From NCBI RefSeq assembly GCF_001485215.1, contig NZ_BBWW01000001.1, forward strand, positions 4,898,001-4,962,000: a stretch of 64,000 nt of DNA, written 5' to 3'. A model generated the notes under the pieces. It saw nothing but the letters and a program-made list of their open reading frames with translations, searched no databases and was not told where the DNA came from. The position numbers and the translations under genes are program-made. Numbering within the stretch: the first letter of the stretch is position 1; each line of letters starts with the position of its first letter. This DNA comes from Leptolyngbya sp. NIES-2104 (GTDB lineage: Bacteria; Cyanobacteriota; Cyanobacteriia; Leptolyngbyales; Leptolyngbyaceae). Positions 36,951 to 46,196 of this stretch are shown in pieces.

Positions 36951-38171
36951 ATGGATCTATTTCTCGGAATCGATTTTGGCACCTCTGGAGCAAGAGCGAT
37001 CGCAATTCATTCCAACGGTGATCTAGTTGCTCAAACCAGTGTGAAAGCTTCTCAACATTGGGATCAAATGCTGTGGCAACTTCTAGAAGCATTGTCGATC
37101 GAGGTTCGATCACGCTTAGCTCGAATTGCAATTAATGGAACCTCTTCAACGGTTTTATTATGCGATCGTGCTGGAGTTCCAATCACTGAACCTTTGATGT
37201 ACAACGATGCTCGTGGTGCAAGCGTGCTAGACCAAATTCGCAACATTGCACCCGAACAACATACGGTCATAAGTGCGACATCGAGCCTTGCAAAGTTACT
37301 ATGGTGGCAATCGAACTGTGAACTGTTTTCTAAAGCACAGTACTTTCTTCATCAAGCAGATTGGTTAGCATTTCTACTGCATGGACAGTTAGGAATGAGT
37401 GACTATCACAATAGTTTGAAGCTTGGTTATGATGTAGAGCGATTCGAGTATCCAGACTGGTTGCCTCTGCGAGAATTGTTGCCGATCGTGGTAGAACCCG
37501 GAAGCGCGATCGCACCGATTCAAAGCGCGATCGCTCAACGATTTAACATTCCGCTAACTTGTCAAATTTGTGCGGGAACAACTGATAGTATTGCTGCTTT
37601 TATTGCGAGTGAAGCGAAAGAAAGTGGGGATGCTGTCACTTCGCTCGGATCAACATTAGTTCTAAAGTTACTGAGCGAGACTCGCATCGATCGATCAGAG
37701 TTTGGTATCTACAGTCATCGTTACAAAGATAGATGGTTAGTCGGTGGTGCTTCTAATACGGGTGGCGCAGTGTTGGAGCACTTTTTTACCTCGAATGAAC
37801 TGCGGGAATTGAGCGATCGTATTCCCGATCGTGAAAGTCCACTCGATTACTATCCGTTGTTGCAACCGGGCGATCGATTTCCAATCAATGATCCAACCCT
37901 TGCTCCTCGACTAGAACCAAGACCGGGCGATCGAGTCGAATTTCTCCACGGTCTGCTAGAGAGCATGGCGAGAATTGAAGCGCAAGGATATCGACTGCTG
38001 GAATCTTTCGGAGCGACACCCTTAAAGCGAGTGTTGACCGCAGGGGGAGGAGCAAAAAATCAAGCTTGGACAGCAATTCGGCAACGTCACCTTGGTGTTT
38101 CGGTGCAGAGTGCGACTCAAACAGAGGCAGCTTATGGAACCGCTTTATTAGCAATGCGAGGATTGATTTAA
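36951..38171 (+). CDS. FGGY carbohydrate kinase, D-ribulokinase-like
   Basis: A 406-aa ASKHA-fold sugar kinase. The phosphate-1 loop is GIDFGTSGARAIAIH, the substrate loop region is YNDARG, and the ADENOSINE-type end is TAGGGAKNQAW. It is shorter than glycerol or xylulose kinases (about 500 aa) and resembles the cyanobacterial SePSK / plant XK-1 group, which phosphorylates D-ribulose. The ATG at 36951 is well placed. A second FGGY kinase of the longer gluconokinase type is at 54263. Confidence 0.88.
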   Translation: MDLFLGIDFGTSGARAIAIHSNGDLVAQTSVKASQHWDQMLWQLLEALSIEVRSRLARIAINGTSSTVLLCDRAGVPITEPLMYNDARGASVLDQIRNIAPEQHTVISATSSLAKLLWWQSNCELFSKAQYFLHQADWLAFLLHGQLGMSDYHNSLKLGYDVERFEYPDWLPLRELLPIVVEPGSAIAPIQSAIAQRFNIPLTCQICAGTTDSIAAFIASEAKESGDAVTSLGSTLVLKLLSETRIDRSEFGIYSHRYKDRWLVGGASNTGGAVLEHFFTSNELRELSDRIPDRESPLDYYPLLQPGDRFPINDPTLAPRLEPRPGDRVEFLHGLLESMARIEAQGYRLLESFGATPLKRVLTAGGGAKNQAWTAIRQRHLGVSVQSATQTEAAYGTALLAMRGLI

Positions 38172-38271
38172 TCGACGTATCCAAGACCCCGAATTATCAA
38201 GCCGCATTCAAAGTTCCCTTTAAAGAACAGTCCACCTCAAAACTTTACAGAGATGGACTGCTCTAAATCAG

Positions 38272-39141
38272 CTATACCTTTGCGAATGCAGGTTCACGCA
38301 TCGAAAGTGCGATCGAATCGGTCGCGCTGGCACCGTAAACCTCACAGGAATTATTCGGGCTTTCAATCAATTTCACTTTGTACAACTGTGCACCAATTTG
38401 CCCAATCGGATCTTCCAGCAGATCGCGAATGTGAACAGCAATGTTTTCAGCAGTGGGCACAACTTTCTCGAAATATGGAATATCTTTATTCAAGAATGTG
38501 TGATCAAACGGTTCTACTACATAATCATCAACTGCTTTCTGAAATGCAACTAAATCTGCAATCATTCCTGTTCTCGGATCGATTTCACCTTTGATTGTGA
38601 CTTCAAGGTGATAGTTATGACCGTGACCATTCGGACGAGCACACTTACCGTAGATTTCACAGTTTGTTTCGTAGCTTAGATCTGGACGAGCGAGACGGTG
38701 AGCGGCGCTGAAATGAGTACTAATGGTGAGGTAGGCTTCCATATTGTTTCCTAGATAATCTGCCCAAAGTTCGGGATGTTCGTACAGTCGGATTTTGACG
38801 ATCGGTAAGTGCGATTCCAGTCGTTTCCAGATCGATCGTGCAATATGTTCAGTGGTCGGAAGCGTTTGCTGGAATTCGTCCCAAGCGTCATTCAGGAAGG
38901 AAAAATCAAGCTGACTCGTCACTTCGCGCTTGATTACGTGCTTCACATCAGACAGGTTTAGCACCATTCCATACTCGTCAAGATCTCCCAGCATCGAGAC
39001 ATACAGCACATAATTGTGTCCATGTCCGGGCGACCGACTACAGGCTCCGAATCGCTCGACGTTCTCCGCTTCGCTCAGTTCGCTCAAGTAGTACCGATGA
39101 CTTGCCGAAAACTGAGCACGGCGATCGATGATACATTTCAT
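38272..39141 (-). CDS. Tandem 6-pyruvoyl-tetrahydropterin synthase / QueD-type protein
   Basis: One 289-aa chain contains two complete PTPS modules. Module 1 (about 1-120) has the zinc His in FSASHRYYL and the paired His in SPGHGHNYVLYV. Module 2 (about 133-280) repeats this as FSAAHRLAR and PNGHGHNYHLEV. Each carries its own catalytic Cys: RFGACSR and YGKCARP. QueD makes carboxytetrahydropterin in queuosine synthesis, and PTPS makes pyruvoyl-pterin. Two active sites in one chain could give an internal dimer. It is convergent with the ribulokinase-like gene. Confidence 0.92.
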   Translation of the reverse strand: MKCIIDRRAQFSASHRYYLSELSEAENVERFGACSRSPGHGHNYVLYVSMLGDLDEYGMVLNLSDVKHVIKREVTSQLDFSFLNDAWDEFQQTLPTTEHIARSIWKRLESHLPIVKIRLYEHPELWADYLGNNMEAYLTISTHFSAAHRLARPDLSYETNCEIYGKCARPNGHGHNYHLEVTIKGEIDPRTGMIADLVAFQKAVDDYVVEPFDHTFLNKDIPYFEKVVPTAENIAVHIRDLLEDPIGQIGAQLYKVKLIESPNNSCEVYGASATDSIALSMREPAFAKV

Positions 39142-39210
39142 AGATTAGGGTTAGGAGTTTAAAAAACTTCACACTCTTCTTAGGATACGCGCTCTGGGTT
39201 TGGATTGGGT

Positions 39211-39801
39211 TTAAATTTGCGATGGGTTGAGGATTTGATTCACCGTGAGCGCAAACGCAGGCACGATCTGAGATTGCAATCGGTCATCGCCGCGGTGGAC
39301 TTGATCTTCGTACTGTCCGTTGTCCCAAATGCAGAGTGTGACTTGCTGGTCTTGTGGGTCGATAATCCAATATTCAGAAATGCAGCGGGCAGCGTATTCT
39401 GTGCGTTTGTGGCGATAGTCTCGGTCGCGATTGGTTGTGCCCGGAGAAACGACTTCAATGACGATCGCGGGAGATGGCATTTCGTGGGTAATGGTCGATC
39501 GAGTTTTGCCGATCAATGCCGCATAAGATTCTTCAGAATGAACAATTAGATCGGGGAGTCGGCATCTTGCTTGTCTGCCAGAGACTTCGATTTCAGTATC
39601 TTTGTAGGCAATCAGTTCGATCGGGAAATGCTTGAGAAGTTCAAACAAAATACGTTTAGCAATATCGTTATTTTGCTGTGATTCGGGCGGCATTTCAATG
39701 AGTTCTCCATCCACAAGTTCGTGTCGGGTATCTGTCCCATCGTCGTAAGTCAAATACTCTTCAAAGGTTAGTCGTTTTGTTTGAGATCGAGTTTGAGTCA
39801 T
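39211..39801 (-). CDS. Uma2-family (DUF820) putative endonuclease
   Basis: A 196-aa PD-(D/E)XK-fold protein starting [20 protein letters not shown]. Family marks are [16 protein letters not shown], the catalytic-type [15 protein letters not shown] followed by YRHKRTEYA and the [14 protein letters not shown] strand. Cyanobacterial genomes carry many such genes; most have no proved activity. Another lies at 48084-48725. Confidence 0.9.
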   Translation of the reverse strand: MTQTRSQTKRLTFEEYLTYDDGTDTRHELVDGELIEMPPESQQNNDIAKRILFELLKHFPIELIAYKDTEIEVSGRQARCRLPDLIVHSEESYAALIGKTRSTITHEMPSPAIVIEVVSPGTTNRDRDYRHKRTEYAARCISEYWIIDPQDQQVTLCIWDNGQYEDQVHRGDDRLQSQIVPAFALTVNQILNPSQI

Positions 39802-39977
39802 GAGATTTCCGCACGCCGATCGAGGTGGTCTTATTCTATCGCAGGAGTTCTGAGCAATCAGGCTGCACTACAAGCAATTCGACGGTACCGCGCTCAAAGC
39901 ATGACAGAACCAGAGAACTTGCAGATTGCTGGAGAAGATTTCGCGATCGCTTATCAAGCTTTACTGAGTCAGCGACG

Positions 39978-40157
39978 TTAAGGGGCCGCATTCCGAATGA
40001 TTACTTCAACGCGGCGGTTTTTCTGACGACCTTCAGGATCATCCGAGCCATCCGATTTTGTGTTCGACGCGATCGGTTGCGTTTTGCCGAATCCTTTTGG
40101 AACTAAGCGATCGCCCCGTACCTGAAAGTTCTGAACTAACGTGTTTCTATCTTTGGG
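39978..40157 (-). pseudogene. Remnant of an OmpA-family C-terminal domain
   Basis: The minus strand reads TLVQNFQVRGDRLVPKGFGK then TQPIASNTKSDGSDDPEGRQ, KNRRVEVIIRNAAP and stop. This is the final third of an OmpA-like peptidoglycan-binding domain, with the typical GFGKTQPIASN and EGRQKNRRVEV. An in-frame stop lies just upstream (40158-40160), and no start or N-terminal half is visible. The rest of the surrounding spacer (39802-39977 and 40158-40243) shows no gene I can support. Confidence 0.85.
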
Positions 40158-40243
40158 TTAGCCAAGCTATTTCGATCGAGGGAATTTTAGAATTTGCGAT
40201 CGGGCTATCTTCAGAACCATAGCGAATTCTGAGAGTAAACATT

Positions 40244-40558
40244 ATGTCAAACGAAAAAGATTTATCCTCGCCAGCGTCGGCAGAACCCGGAAGAGGTGCA
40301 GCCGGAAACGATCATTGGGCAGTTCAAACGGCACAGCCAACCGATGTGAATCCGCCTGATGAGCGAATTCCCTCTGGTGTCAATGTTGAGGAAAACATTC
40401 ATAATCTCGAAGCCGCAGTTGATGCAGAAGCAGATACTGATTTGAAAACCACCGATGGCTATGTGATCACAGAATCCGGTCAAATCAATAACTTTGCGGT
40501 TGAACCTCCGATGTATTACGAAGACAACAACGGAAATCGCGTTGATTTACCCGATTAG
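40244..40558 (+). CDS. Conserved hypothetical acidic protein
   Basis: The 104-aa protein is acidic and low in hydrophobic residues, likely disordered over its first half (ASAEPGRGAAGNDHWAVQTA), with a C-terminal YEDNNGNRVDLPD. No signal or membrane segment. It precedes the HEAT-repeat gene by about 120 bp on the same strand. I know of related cyanobacterial proteins but no function. Confidence 0.75.
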   Translation: MSNEKDLSSPASAEPGRGAAGNDHWAVQTAQPTDVNPPDERIPSGVNVEENIHNLEAAVDAEADTDLKTTDGYVITESGQINNFAVEPPMYYEDNNGNRVDLPD

Positions 40559-40681
40559 TCAGATGATTTGATGCGAATGAGCGGCGGAAGTGGGGTTGCT
40601 TCCGTCGTTTTTATGGGCAGCGATCGCGATTCGCGCAATTCTGCCACAATGAAATCAGAACTTTTAAGATTTGTGAAAATT

Positions 40682-41350
40682 ATGAGCTTGAGTATCGAGC
40701 AGATTACCCAAAACCTGGAAAGCGAAAATAGTCGCGATCGTATGATTGCCTTGGCAAACCTGCGAGATATTCCGGCTGAAGAAGCGGTGCCGCTGATTAA
40801 AAAAGTGCTGAACGATGAAAGTTTGCAGATTCGATCGATGGCAGTTTTCGCACTGGGGATCAAGCAAACTGACGAGTGTTTCCCAATTTTGCTCAACATT
40901 CTCGAAACTGAGAAAGATTATGGAATTCGAGCCGATGCCGCAGGAGCATTAGGTTATCTCGAAGATATTAGAGCGTTTGAGCCGTTAGTCCGAACATTTT
41001 ACGAAGACACAGACTGGCTCGTGCGGTTTAGTGCAGCGGTCGCTTTAGGAAATTTGAAAGATCCCAGAGCCAAGGAAGTGTTGTTGCAAGCGTTGGACAG
41101 CGAAGAAGTGGTCGTACAGCAAGCCGCGATCGCAGCCTTGGGAGAAATTAAAGCGATCGAGGCTGTCGAGGCTATCTTGCAATTTGCTCAATCCGAGGAT
41201 TGGCTCGTTCGACAACGACTTTCAGAAGCGCTAGGAAATTTACCCAGCGAGAAAAGCGTTTCAGCCCTGCGCTATCTGGAAAAAGACAATAATTCCAATG
41301 TGGCAGAATCGGCACGAATCTCATTAGAGCGATTAAACGGAACAATTTAA
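40682..41350 (+). CDS. HEAT-repeat (PBS-lyase-like) protein, possibly NblB-type
   Basis: The 222-aa protein consists of about six HEAT repeats of roughly 31 residues: SLQIRSMAVFALGI, YGIRADAAGALGYL, DWLVRFSAAVALGNL, EVVVQQAAIAALGEI and DWLVRQRLSEALGNL. In cyanobacteria such proteins include bilin lyase subunits (CpcE/F) and NblB, which acts in phycobilisome breakdown. Its length suits NblB, but the repeats alone do not prove it. The ATG at 40682 (MSLSIEQITQNLE) gives the normal N-terminus; the frame is open further upstream. Confidence 0.85.
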   Translation: MSLSIEQITQNLESENSRDRMIALANLRDIPAEEAVPLIKKVLNDESLQIRSMAVFALGIKQTDECFPILLNILETEKDYGIRADAAGALGYLEDIRAFEPLVRTFYEDTDWLVRFSAAVALGNLKDPRAKEVLLQALDSEEVVVQQAAIAALGEIKAIEAVEAILQFAQSEDWLVRQRLSEALGNLPSEKSVSALRYLEKDNNSNVAESARISLERLNGTI

Positions 41351-41477
41351 CCGGACGGGCAGCGGGTTAGCGAGAAAAAGATTGACAAGCCTCCCTCTAA
41401 TTGTGTAATTTGCATGACTTAGAGACGGCTGATCGATCGAGTACATATTTAGCAGTGACCCTAACCCCACCTTCACC

Positions 41478-43307
41478 ATGAAATTGTCGCCTTGGAATCG
41501 TCTCCTGAGCTTCTCAAAGCGGGTTGCTCCTCGATCGTACCGGAAACGTTTCGCGCTCTCGTTGCTGTCTTGTGCCGCTACAGTCTCGATCGCGGCTTGC
41601 TCAGGAATCAATACGACTCAGATGACCACGCTCACGCCCCCATTGCTGAACGTGGCTGAGAAGCCGCCCACCCTGCAATCGAGTCTGAATGTCGCGATCG
41701 CGCCTGTCTGCGCTCAAGGAACTCAAATTGGGTATCAAGCCGCGACCTCTGTTCCATCTGATTTCAAGCCTGTAACCTTTAGTGCTGAATCTCAACGGTT
41801 TGCAGAAGCGTGGAAAACCGAATTTGCTGAGGTTCCTTCTCCCCAAATCAATCCTCGTGCGCGATTGGCGAAAGTGCCGATCATGATGTATCACGACATC
41901 ATTGCTCAGAAAGAAGTATTTTTTGATGTCACACCCGAAGAACTAGAAGCACACTTCAAACTGATTCAGAAAAATGGACTGACTCCGATCAGTTTGGATC
42001 AGCTAGTCGAACATCTCAAAACTGGAATTCCATTACCGCCGAAACCGATCGTACTTACCTTCGATGATGGCTACCTAGGACATTACAAGTATGTCTATCC
42101 TCTGATGAAGAAGTACCGCTACCCGGCAGCATTCTCGATTTATCCAGCCAAGATCGATAAACCGAGAGGTCGTCCGGGCATGAATTGGGATCAGGTCAAG
42201 GAAATGGCGGCTGATCCGTTAGTGACGATCGCATCTCACAGCGTCAATCATCCCGCCGATTTGCGCGAGGTCAAAGATGATACCAAGTTAGCGTTCGAGA
42301 TGACCGAATCGAAACAATCGCTAGAAACGAATCTCGGCATTCCGATTAAATACTTTGTCTATCCCGAAGGCAAGAATGATGAACGGGTGCAGCAAGCCGC
42401 GATCGCAGCCGGGTATCAAGCCGCTTGGACGATGAGTGATGAAGCGAATCTGTTTGCAGCGGAATCTGAAAATCTCTTCAACATCTCACGAATTGGACAA
42501 TCGCAAATTGAGAAAGTTGTAGAAGTTGCGAGTGGAGGTCCGCCAGTCGCATTTATTCAAGACGGGCTGAACTTCAGCGCTCCTGTGGAACTCACCAAAA
42601 CGACGATCGGGAAAGTGCCGTTAATTATGGCAGCAGGTGGAAAACCGACGACAATCCATGCCAAGACGCGGTATCAGGTTGGCGAAATCATGCAGGGAAC
42701 ACCCGCGATCGCAGCCGTTGACGGTGGCTTTTTCTCGCTAGAAATGCTCGACTCAAATAAAATGATCGGTCCTGTGATGAGTGGTTACTCTGGAACATTT
42801 GCGGCGGCTCCTCAAGGGTCGTTAAAAAAACTCGAAGGGCGACCGCTCGTTTTAATTAGCGATCGAACGATTAAATTTGTTCCGTTCGATCCACTCAAAC
42901 ACAATACTCGTGAAGGCATCACAGAAGAAATGAGCGATGTCAAAGATGCCTTTGTTGCAGGAGCGTGGCTCGTCAAAGATGGTAAACCGCAATCAGCGGA
43001 GACGTTCCGGGGATTATTTGGATTTGATGCGGAACGCGATCGAGCGTTTTGGGGAATTGATCAAGCCGATCGTCCGTTAGTCGGCGTGTCCGGTGATTAT
43101 GTGAATTCGGTGGCACTCGGTGAAGCGTTATCGAAAGCAGGCTTGAAAGAAGCCGTCATGCTCGATTCGGGTGCAAGTGCTTCTTTGGTGTACAAAGGTG
43201 AGTCGATGATGAGCTACACACCGCGCCCAGTGCCGCACGTTGTGGCATTGATGCCGCCGATTCAGACAGATTCAACGACCTGTCAGACTGCTGCGGCAAA
43301 ACCTTAA
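41478..43307 (+). CDS. Lipoprotein with polysaccharide deacetylase and NAGPA-type glycosidase domains
   Basis: A 609-aa exported fusion. A lipoprotein signal ends in SIAAC with the lipid-modified Cys at 41. The NodB-type deacetylase (about 130-330) has TFDDG at 194-198 and SHSVNH with metal His at 254 and 258, plus FVYPEGKND. The C-terminal NAGPA-like domain (about 360-600) has IAAVDGGFFSLEM, GVSGDY and AVMLDSGASASLVYKG. It probably modifies exopolysaccharide or cell-wall glycan at the periplasmic face. The NAGPA half has ASASL where the relative at 9052 has GGGSVTL. Confidence 0.9.
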   Translation: MKLSPWNRLLSFSKRVAPRSYRKRFALSLLSCAATVSIAACSGINTTQMTTLTPPLLNVAEKPPTLQSSLNVAIAPVCAQGTQIGYQAATSVPSDFKPVTFSAESQRFAEAWKTEFAEVPSPQINPRARLAKVPIMMYHDIIAQKEVFFDVTPEELEAHFKLIQKNGLTPISLDQLVEHLKTGIPLPPKPIVLTFDDGYLGHYKYVYPLMKKYRYPAAFSIYPAKIDKPRGRPGMNWDQVKEMAADPLVTIASHSVNHPADLREVKDDTKLAFEMTESKQSLETNLGIPIKYFVYPEGKNDERVQQAAIAAGYQAAWTMSDEANLFAAESENLFNISRIGQSQIEKVVEVASGGPPVAFIQDGLNFSAPVELTKTTIGKVPLIMAAGGKPTTIHAKTRYQVGEIMQGTPAIAAVDGGFFSLEMLDSNKMIGPVMSGYSGTFAAAPQGSLKKLEGRPLVLISDRTIKFVPFDPLKHNTREGITEEMSDVKDAFVAGAWLVKDGKPQSAETFRGLFGFDAERDRAFWGIDQADRPLVGVSGDYVNSVALGEALSKAGLKEAVMLDSGASASLVYKGESMMSYTPRPVPHVVALMPPIQTDSTTCQTAAAKP

Positions 43308-43310
43308 ACC

Positions 43311-43516
43311 AACGTGAGTTCGATCAGTCTTTCCGCTTCGATTCGACTTCGCCCCGGAATGAAATTCGGTGCTAATTGTGCGAAGCCCACTAAAGGGGGC
43401 TAAAGGCGCATGAATTGGAAGGCTTGCAGTCCTGAAGGGACTTCGCACTGTCAGCCCCGAATTCTATTCCGGGGCGAGTAAACAACGGAGCGAAGGAATT
43501 CATCGGACTGACGTTA
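43311..43516 (-). repeat. Large nested palindromic repeat, copy D
   Basis: The reverse complement of this segment aligns with copy A (3817-4010) along nearly its whole length, including GACTGCAAG, CGCCTTTAGCC and the outer CCGATGAATTCCTTCGCTCC arm. Differences are mostly single bases. It lies 3 bp after the deacetylase-glycosidase stop. Confidence 0.88.
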
Positions 43517-43555
43517 AACCACTGTGTCGCATTTTTGAATCGAAAAAGTCAAAAG

Positions 43556-43587
43556 GAGAAGCGATCGCTCTAAAACGATCGCTTCTC
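43556..43587. terminator. Bidirectional-type hairpin between convergent genes
   Basis: GAGAAGCGATCG (43556-43567) and CGATCGCTTCTC (43576-43587) form a perfect 12-bp stem. The minus-strand side continues CTTTTGAC; it can serve argZ, which ends at 43597. Confidence 0.65.
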
Positions 43588-43596
43588 TTAAATTCG

Positions 43597-45705
43597 CTAA
43601 ACAGTTTGTACAACCTGGTAAGGATTAGTCAATTTATCAAGCTGTTGTACTAACAAGCTCAAGAACAATCCAACATCGGTGACGACTCCAACCGATTCGA
43701 CCGAACCTCGATCGCTTAATTTCGTCACAACCGCTGGATTGATATCCACACAAACCATCTTCACACCGGATGGAGTCATATTACCAACCCCGATCGAGTG
43801 CAGCATCGAAGACAACATCAAAATCATGTCTGCGCCTTCGATCAAACGAGCATAATCTTGCTGAGCTTCGATCAGATCCATCTTCGTATCCGGTAACGGT
43901 CCGTCATCACGAATCGATCCCGCTAGCGAGAATGGAACATTATTCTGCACACATTCGTAAAGGATGCCGTTCTTGAGAACACCCGCTTCAACTGTTTTAG
44001 CAATGCTGCCATAGCGCCGGACAGTGTTGATTACTTTCAAGTGATGGCGATGTCCACCCCGGACGGAAACACCGCGCTTCATATCAACACCGAGCGAAGT
44101 TCCAAGCAGCGATTGTTCCATGTCGTGAACTGCGATCGCATTTCCACCCAAAAGCGCCTGAACATAGCCTTCTCGAATCAATTTTGCTAAGTGCTCACCG
44201 CCGCCTGTATGAATCACCACAGGTCCCGCTGTAACGACCACACGACCGCCTTGATCCCGAATCTGCCGCAGTTCCCAAGCAATTTGCTCCACGACTAATT
44301 CGACGCGCCGTTCGCTCGATACACCTGCACCCATAAAGCTAAACTCTTGAGTGTTGCGCTGATCGCGAGTGGAAGCTTTCCGAATCGTGCGAATTCCTTC
44401 CACACCAACGACTACACGATCGCTTGTTGTTAAATCCCGCAGTAACTTACATTGAGCACTCTTACCATCTGGAGCAACCGCGATCGCGCCATCCATTCTT
44501 TGTCGATCGACTCTCACCCATTGGCAATTCACCCGAACTTCAGTCGGATAGATCGTCGTCACATAGAAGTCATCCGGTGCAACTCCATCTTGGATCACTG
44601 CTTCTAGTTCTGCATCACAAATTTCTTGCGGGCGCGGCAATGCACCTAGATCAATCAACTGCGACATGATCGTTTCCATCACATCATGAGACGGAGCCGT
44701 CACTTTCACTTCTGCCGATGAAGTACTTTGTCGCTGTGTGCCTAAGTTGAAGTTCAGAACTTGGAAGCTTCCACCCGCTTCAACAATCACATCAAGCGCA
44801 CGATTGATCACACCCGAATCGAGTAAGTGACCTTCAAGTTGCACAACGCGACTTTCGATCGTGGCACTTGCATGAAGTTCAACGCGAACAGGCTCAGTCA
44901 CCCGTAGCGTTAGACATTTCGCGGCTCCTCCAGCTTTGAGAAACTCTGTGAGCGGCGTTTCTAACACTTCAAACCCTGCATTCGACAACTGTTGCTTCAA
45001 TTCTTTGCTGGCTTTGTTCATGATCACAATGTGATCAATGTTCACCGCATTACAAGCAAAGTTCGCCGCATCCGGTTCGGCGATCGCGATTCGTTTTTCT
45101 GCTGGAACCCGCATTTCGATCAATCGATTCGAGTACGCATCAAATGCAGGCGGATAGTACAACAGATAGCCATCTTTGAGCGGACAGAAACAGGTATCGA
45201 GGTGATAAAAGCGATCGTCCATCAATCGCAGCGAGAGCACCTCAACATCGAGCCATTTTGCTAAATACGGATGCGAATCGAGTTCTGATCGGAAACCGTA
45301 TCCTGACCAGAGCCAGCGACCTTCGCGATCGAACAGTGCATCACCCGCGCCTTCAAACGGCAACTCTGGCGGCAATTCATGAACGGTAAACCCATTGTTC
45401 TCAAACCAAGCTTTGAAGTACGGTTCTTCGCCTTGCCGCTCTTTGTGATAGAACCGACTTAACACGGCTGTATCACCGAGAACCAAGCCAGCATTCGCCG
45501 TGAATACCATATCTGGTACGCCTTTTTCCGGCTGTACAAGATCGACGATCGCATGTTGCTTGATCAGTTCATACAATCCTTGCCATTGTTCCACAGCGCG
45601 ATCGCGGGATGACTTGTGAATGTTGCCTTCCATCCAGGGATTAATCACATAATCCACGTCGTAATGGTCAGGCGCACACATCAGAATCCGAGTCGAGGAG
45701 GTCAT
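43597..45705 (-). CDS. argZ: Bifunctional arginine dihydrolase / ornithine cyclodeaminase-type protein
   Basis: The 702-aa protein matches cyanobacterial ArgZ/AgrE. The N-terminal half (about 1-280) is a guanidine-modifying domain that converts arginine to ornithine, CO2 and ammonia; it has VFTANAGLVLGD, H168 in YHLDTCFCP and C264 in GAAKCLTLRV. These positions agree with those I recall for catalytic residues of Synechocystis ArgZ. The C-terminal half is the LOR/SDH (TIGR00300) domain linked with conversion of ornithine to proline in AgrE. A terminator-like hairpin lies about 200 nt upstream of its start. Confidence 0.93.
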   Translation of the reverse strand: MTSSTRILMCAPDHYDVDYVINPWMEGNIHKSSRDRAVEQWQGLYELIKQHAIVDLVQPEKGVPDMVFTANAGLVLGDTAVLSRFYHKERQGEEPYFKAWFENNGFTVHELPPELPFEGAGDALFDREGRWLWSGYGFRSELDSHPYLAKWLDVEVLSLRLMDDRFYHLDTCFCPLKDGYLLYYPPAFDAYSNRLIEMRVPAEKRIAIAEPDAANFACNAVNIDHIVIMNKASKELKQQLSNAGFEVLETPLTEFLKAGGAAKCLTLRVTEPVRVELHASATIESRVVQLEGHLLDSGVINRALDVIVEAGGSFQVLNFNLGTQRQSTSSAEVKVTAPSHDVMETIMSQLIDLGALPRPQEICDAELEAVIQDGVAPDDFYVTTIYPTEVRVNCQWVRVDRQRMDGAIAVAPDGKSAQCKLLRDLTTSDRVVVGVEGIRTIRKASTRDQRNTQEFSFMGAGVSSERRVELVVEQIAWELRQIRDQGGRVVVTAGPVVIHTGGGEHLAKLIREGYVQALLGGNAIAVHDMEQSLLGTSLGVDMKRGVSVRGGHRHHLKVINTVRRYGSIAKTVEAGVLKNGILYECVQNNVPFSLAGSIRDDGPLPDTKMDLIEAQQDYARLIEGADMILMLSSMLHSIGVGNMTPSGVKMVCVDINPAVVTKLSDRGSVESVGVVTDVGLFLSLLVQQLDKLTNPYQVVQTV

Positions 45706-45902
45706 AGAGAAAAATCTGGGTAAATGTGTAGTCTAGGCAATTCAACCTAGTGGAGTTTGATCCGGTGAGTTGTATCGAGCAATACGGGCGGGGGCTGACA
45801 TCCGATCCATTGTAGGGAAAAGGAGACGCGATCGGACGGGTAGTAAACTTCCGAGTCAAGGTTTGAAAAGATTTCGTCGGGAAGAATGAGATCGTTTTTA
45901 AA

Positions 45903-45935
45903 CAACAAAAAACCCAGTAGCGCGACACCACTGGG
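45903..45935 (-). terminator. Intrinsic terminator upstream of argZ
   Basis: Reading the minus strand, CCCAGT (45930-45935) pairs with ACTGGG (45913-45918), then TTTTTTGTTGTTT follows. It either ends transcripts from hepT/a small RNA or acts in the argZ leader. Confidence 0.75.
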
Positions 45936-46196
45936 CTGGTAGCTGTGAAAGTTGATACTCTCTAATGAAATGACTTATGTGCTAATCATCTCAGGCTGCC
46001 TAGATTTCCTCATCTGTAGATTCACGGGAATGTATCCTAAAGAACGAGAAGGATTTTGGATCGGCTCAGAGAGAATCCGTATTCACACGGTATACTTTCG
46101 CAGTCAATTTGAAGATGATTGAAAGCTTTGCGATAAATTGCGGATTCGCAACGCAACTGAAATCCTAATTCACTCGCTACTTAAAGCAAGATATTC
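45936..46196 (-). other. Spacer ending in a terminator: small RNA or argZ leader candidate
   Basis: Between hepT (stop 46197) and the terminator at 45903-45935 lie 261 bp without a convincing frame; the best start gives only MRKSRQPEMIST. TATACC on the minus strand near 46093 resembles a -10, but a suitably spaced -35 is missing. Further on, 45706-45902 up to argZ has no gene. A noncoding RNA ending at the terminator or a leader regulating argZ would both fit. Confidence 0.35.

Noticed and set aside
39781-39981. 66-codon + strand frame ending MTEPENLQIAGEDFAIAYQALLSQRR
   Set aside because: No recognisable homology, poor start and overlap with the OmpA relic on the other strand; possibly a gene end, but not supportable.
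45706-46196. NtcA-type GTA-N8-TAC site for argZ
   Set aside because: Only GTA and TAC at wrong spacing were seen.
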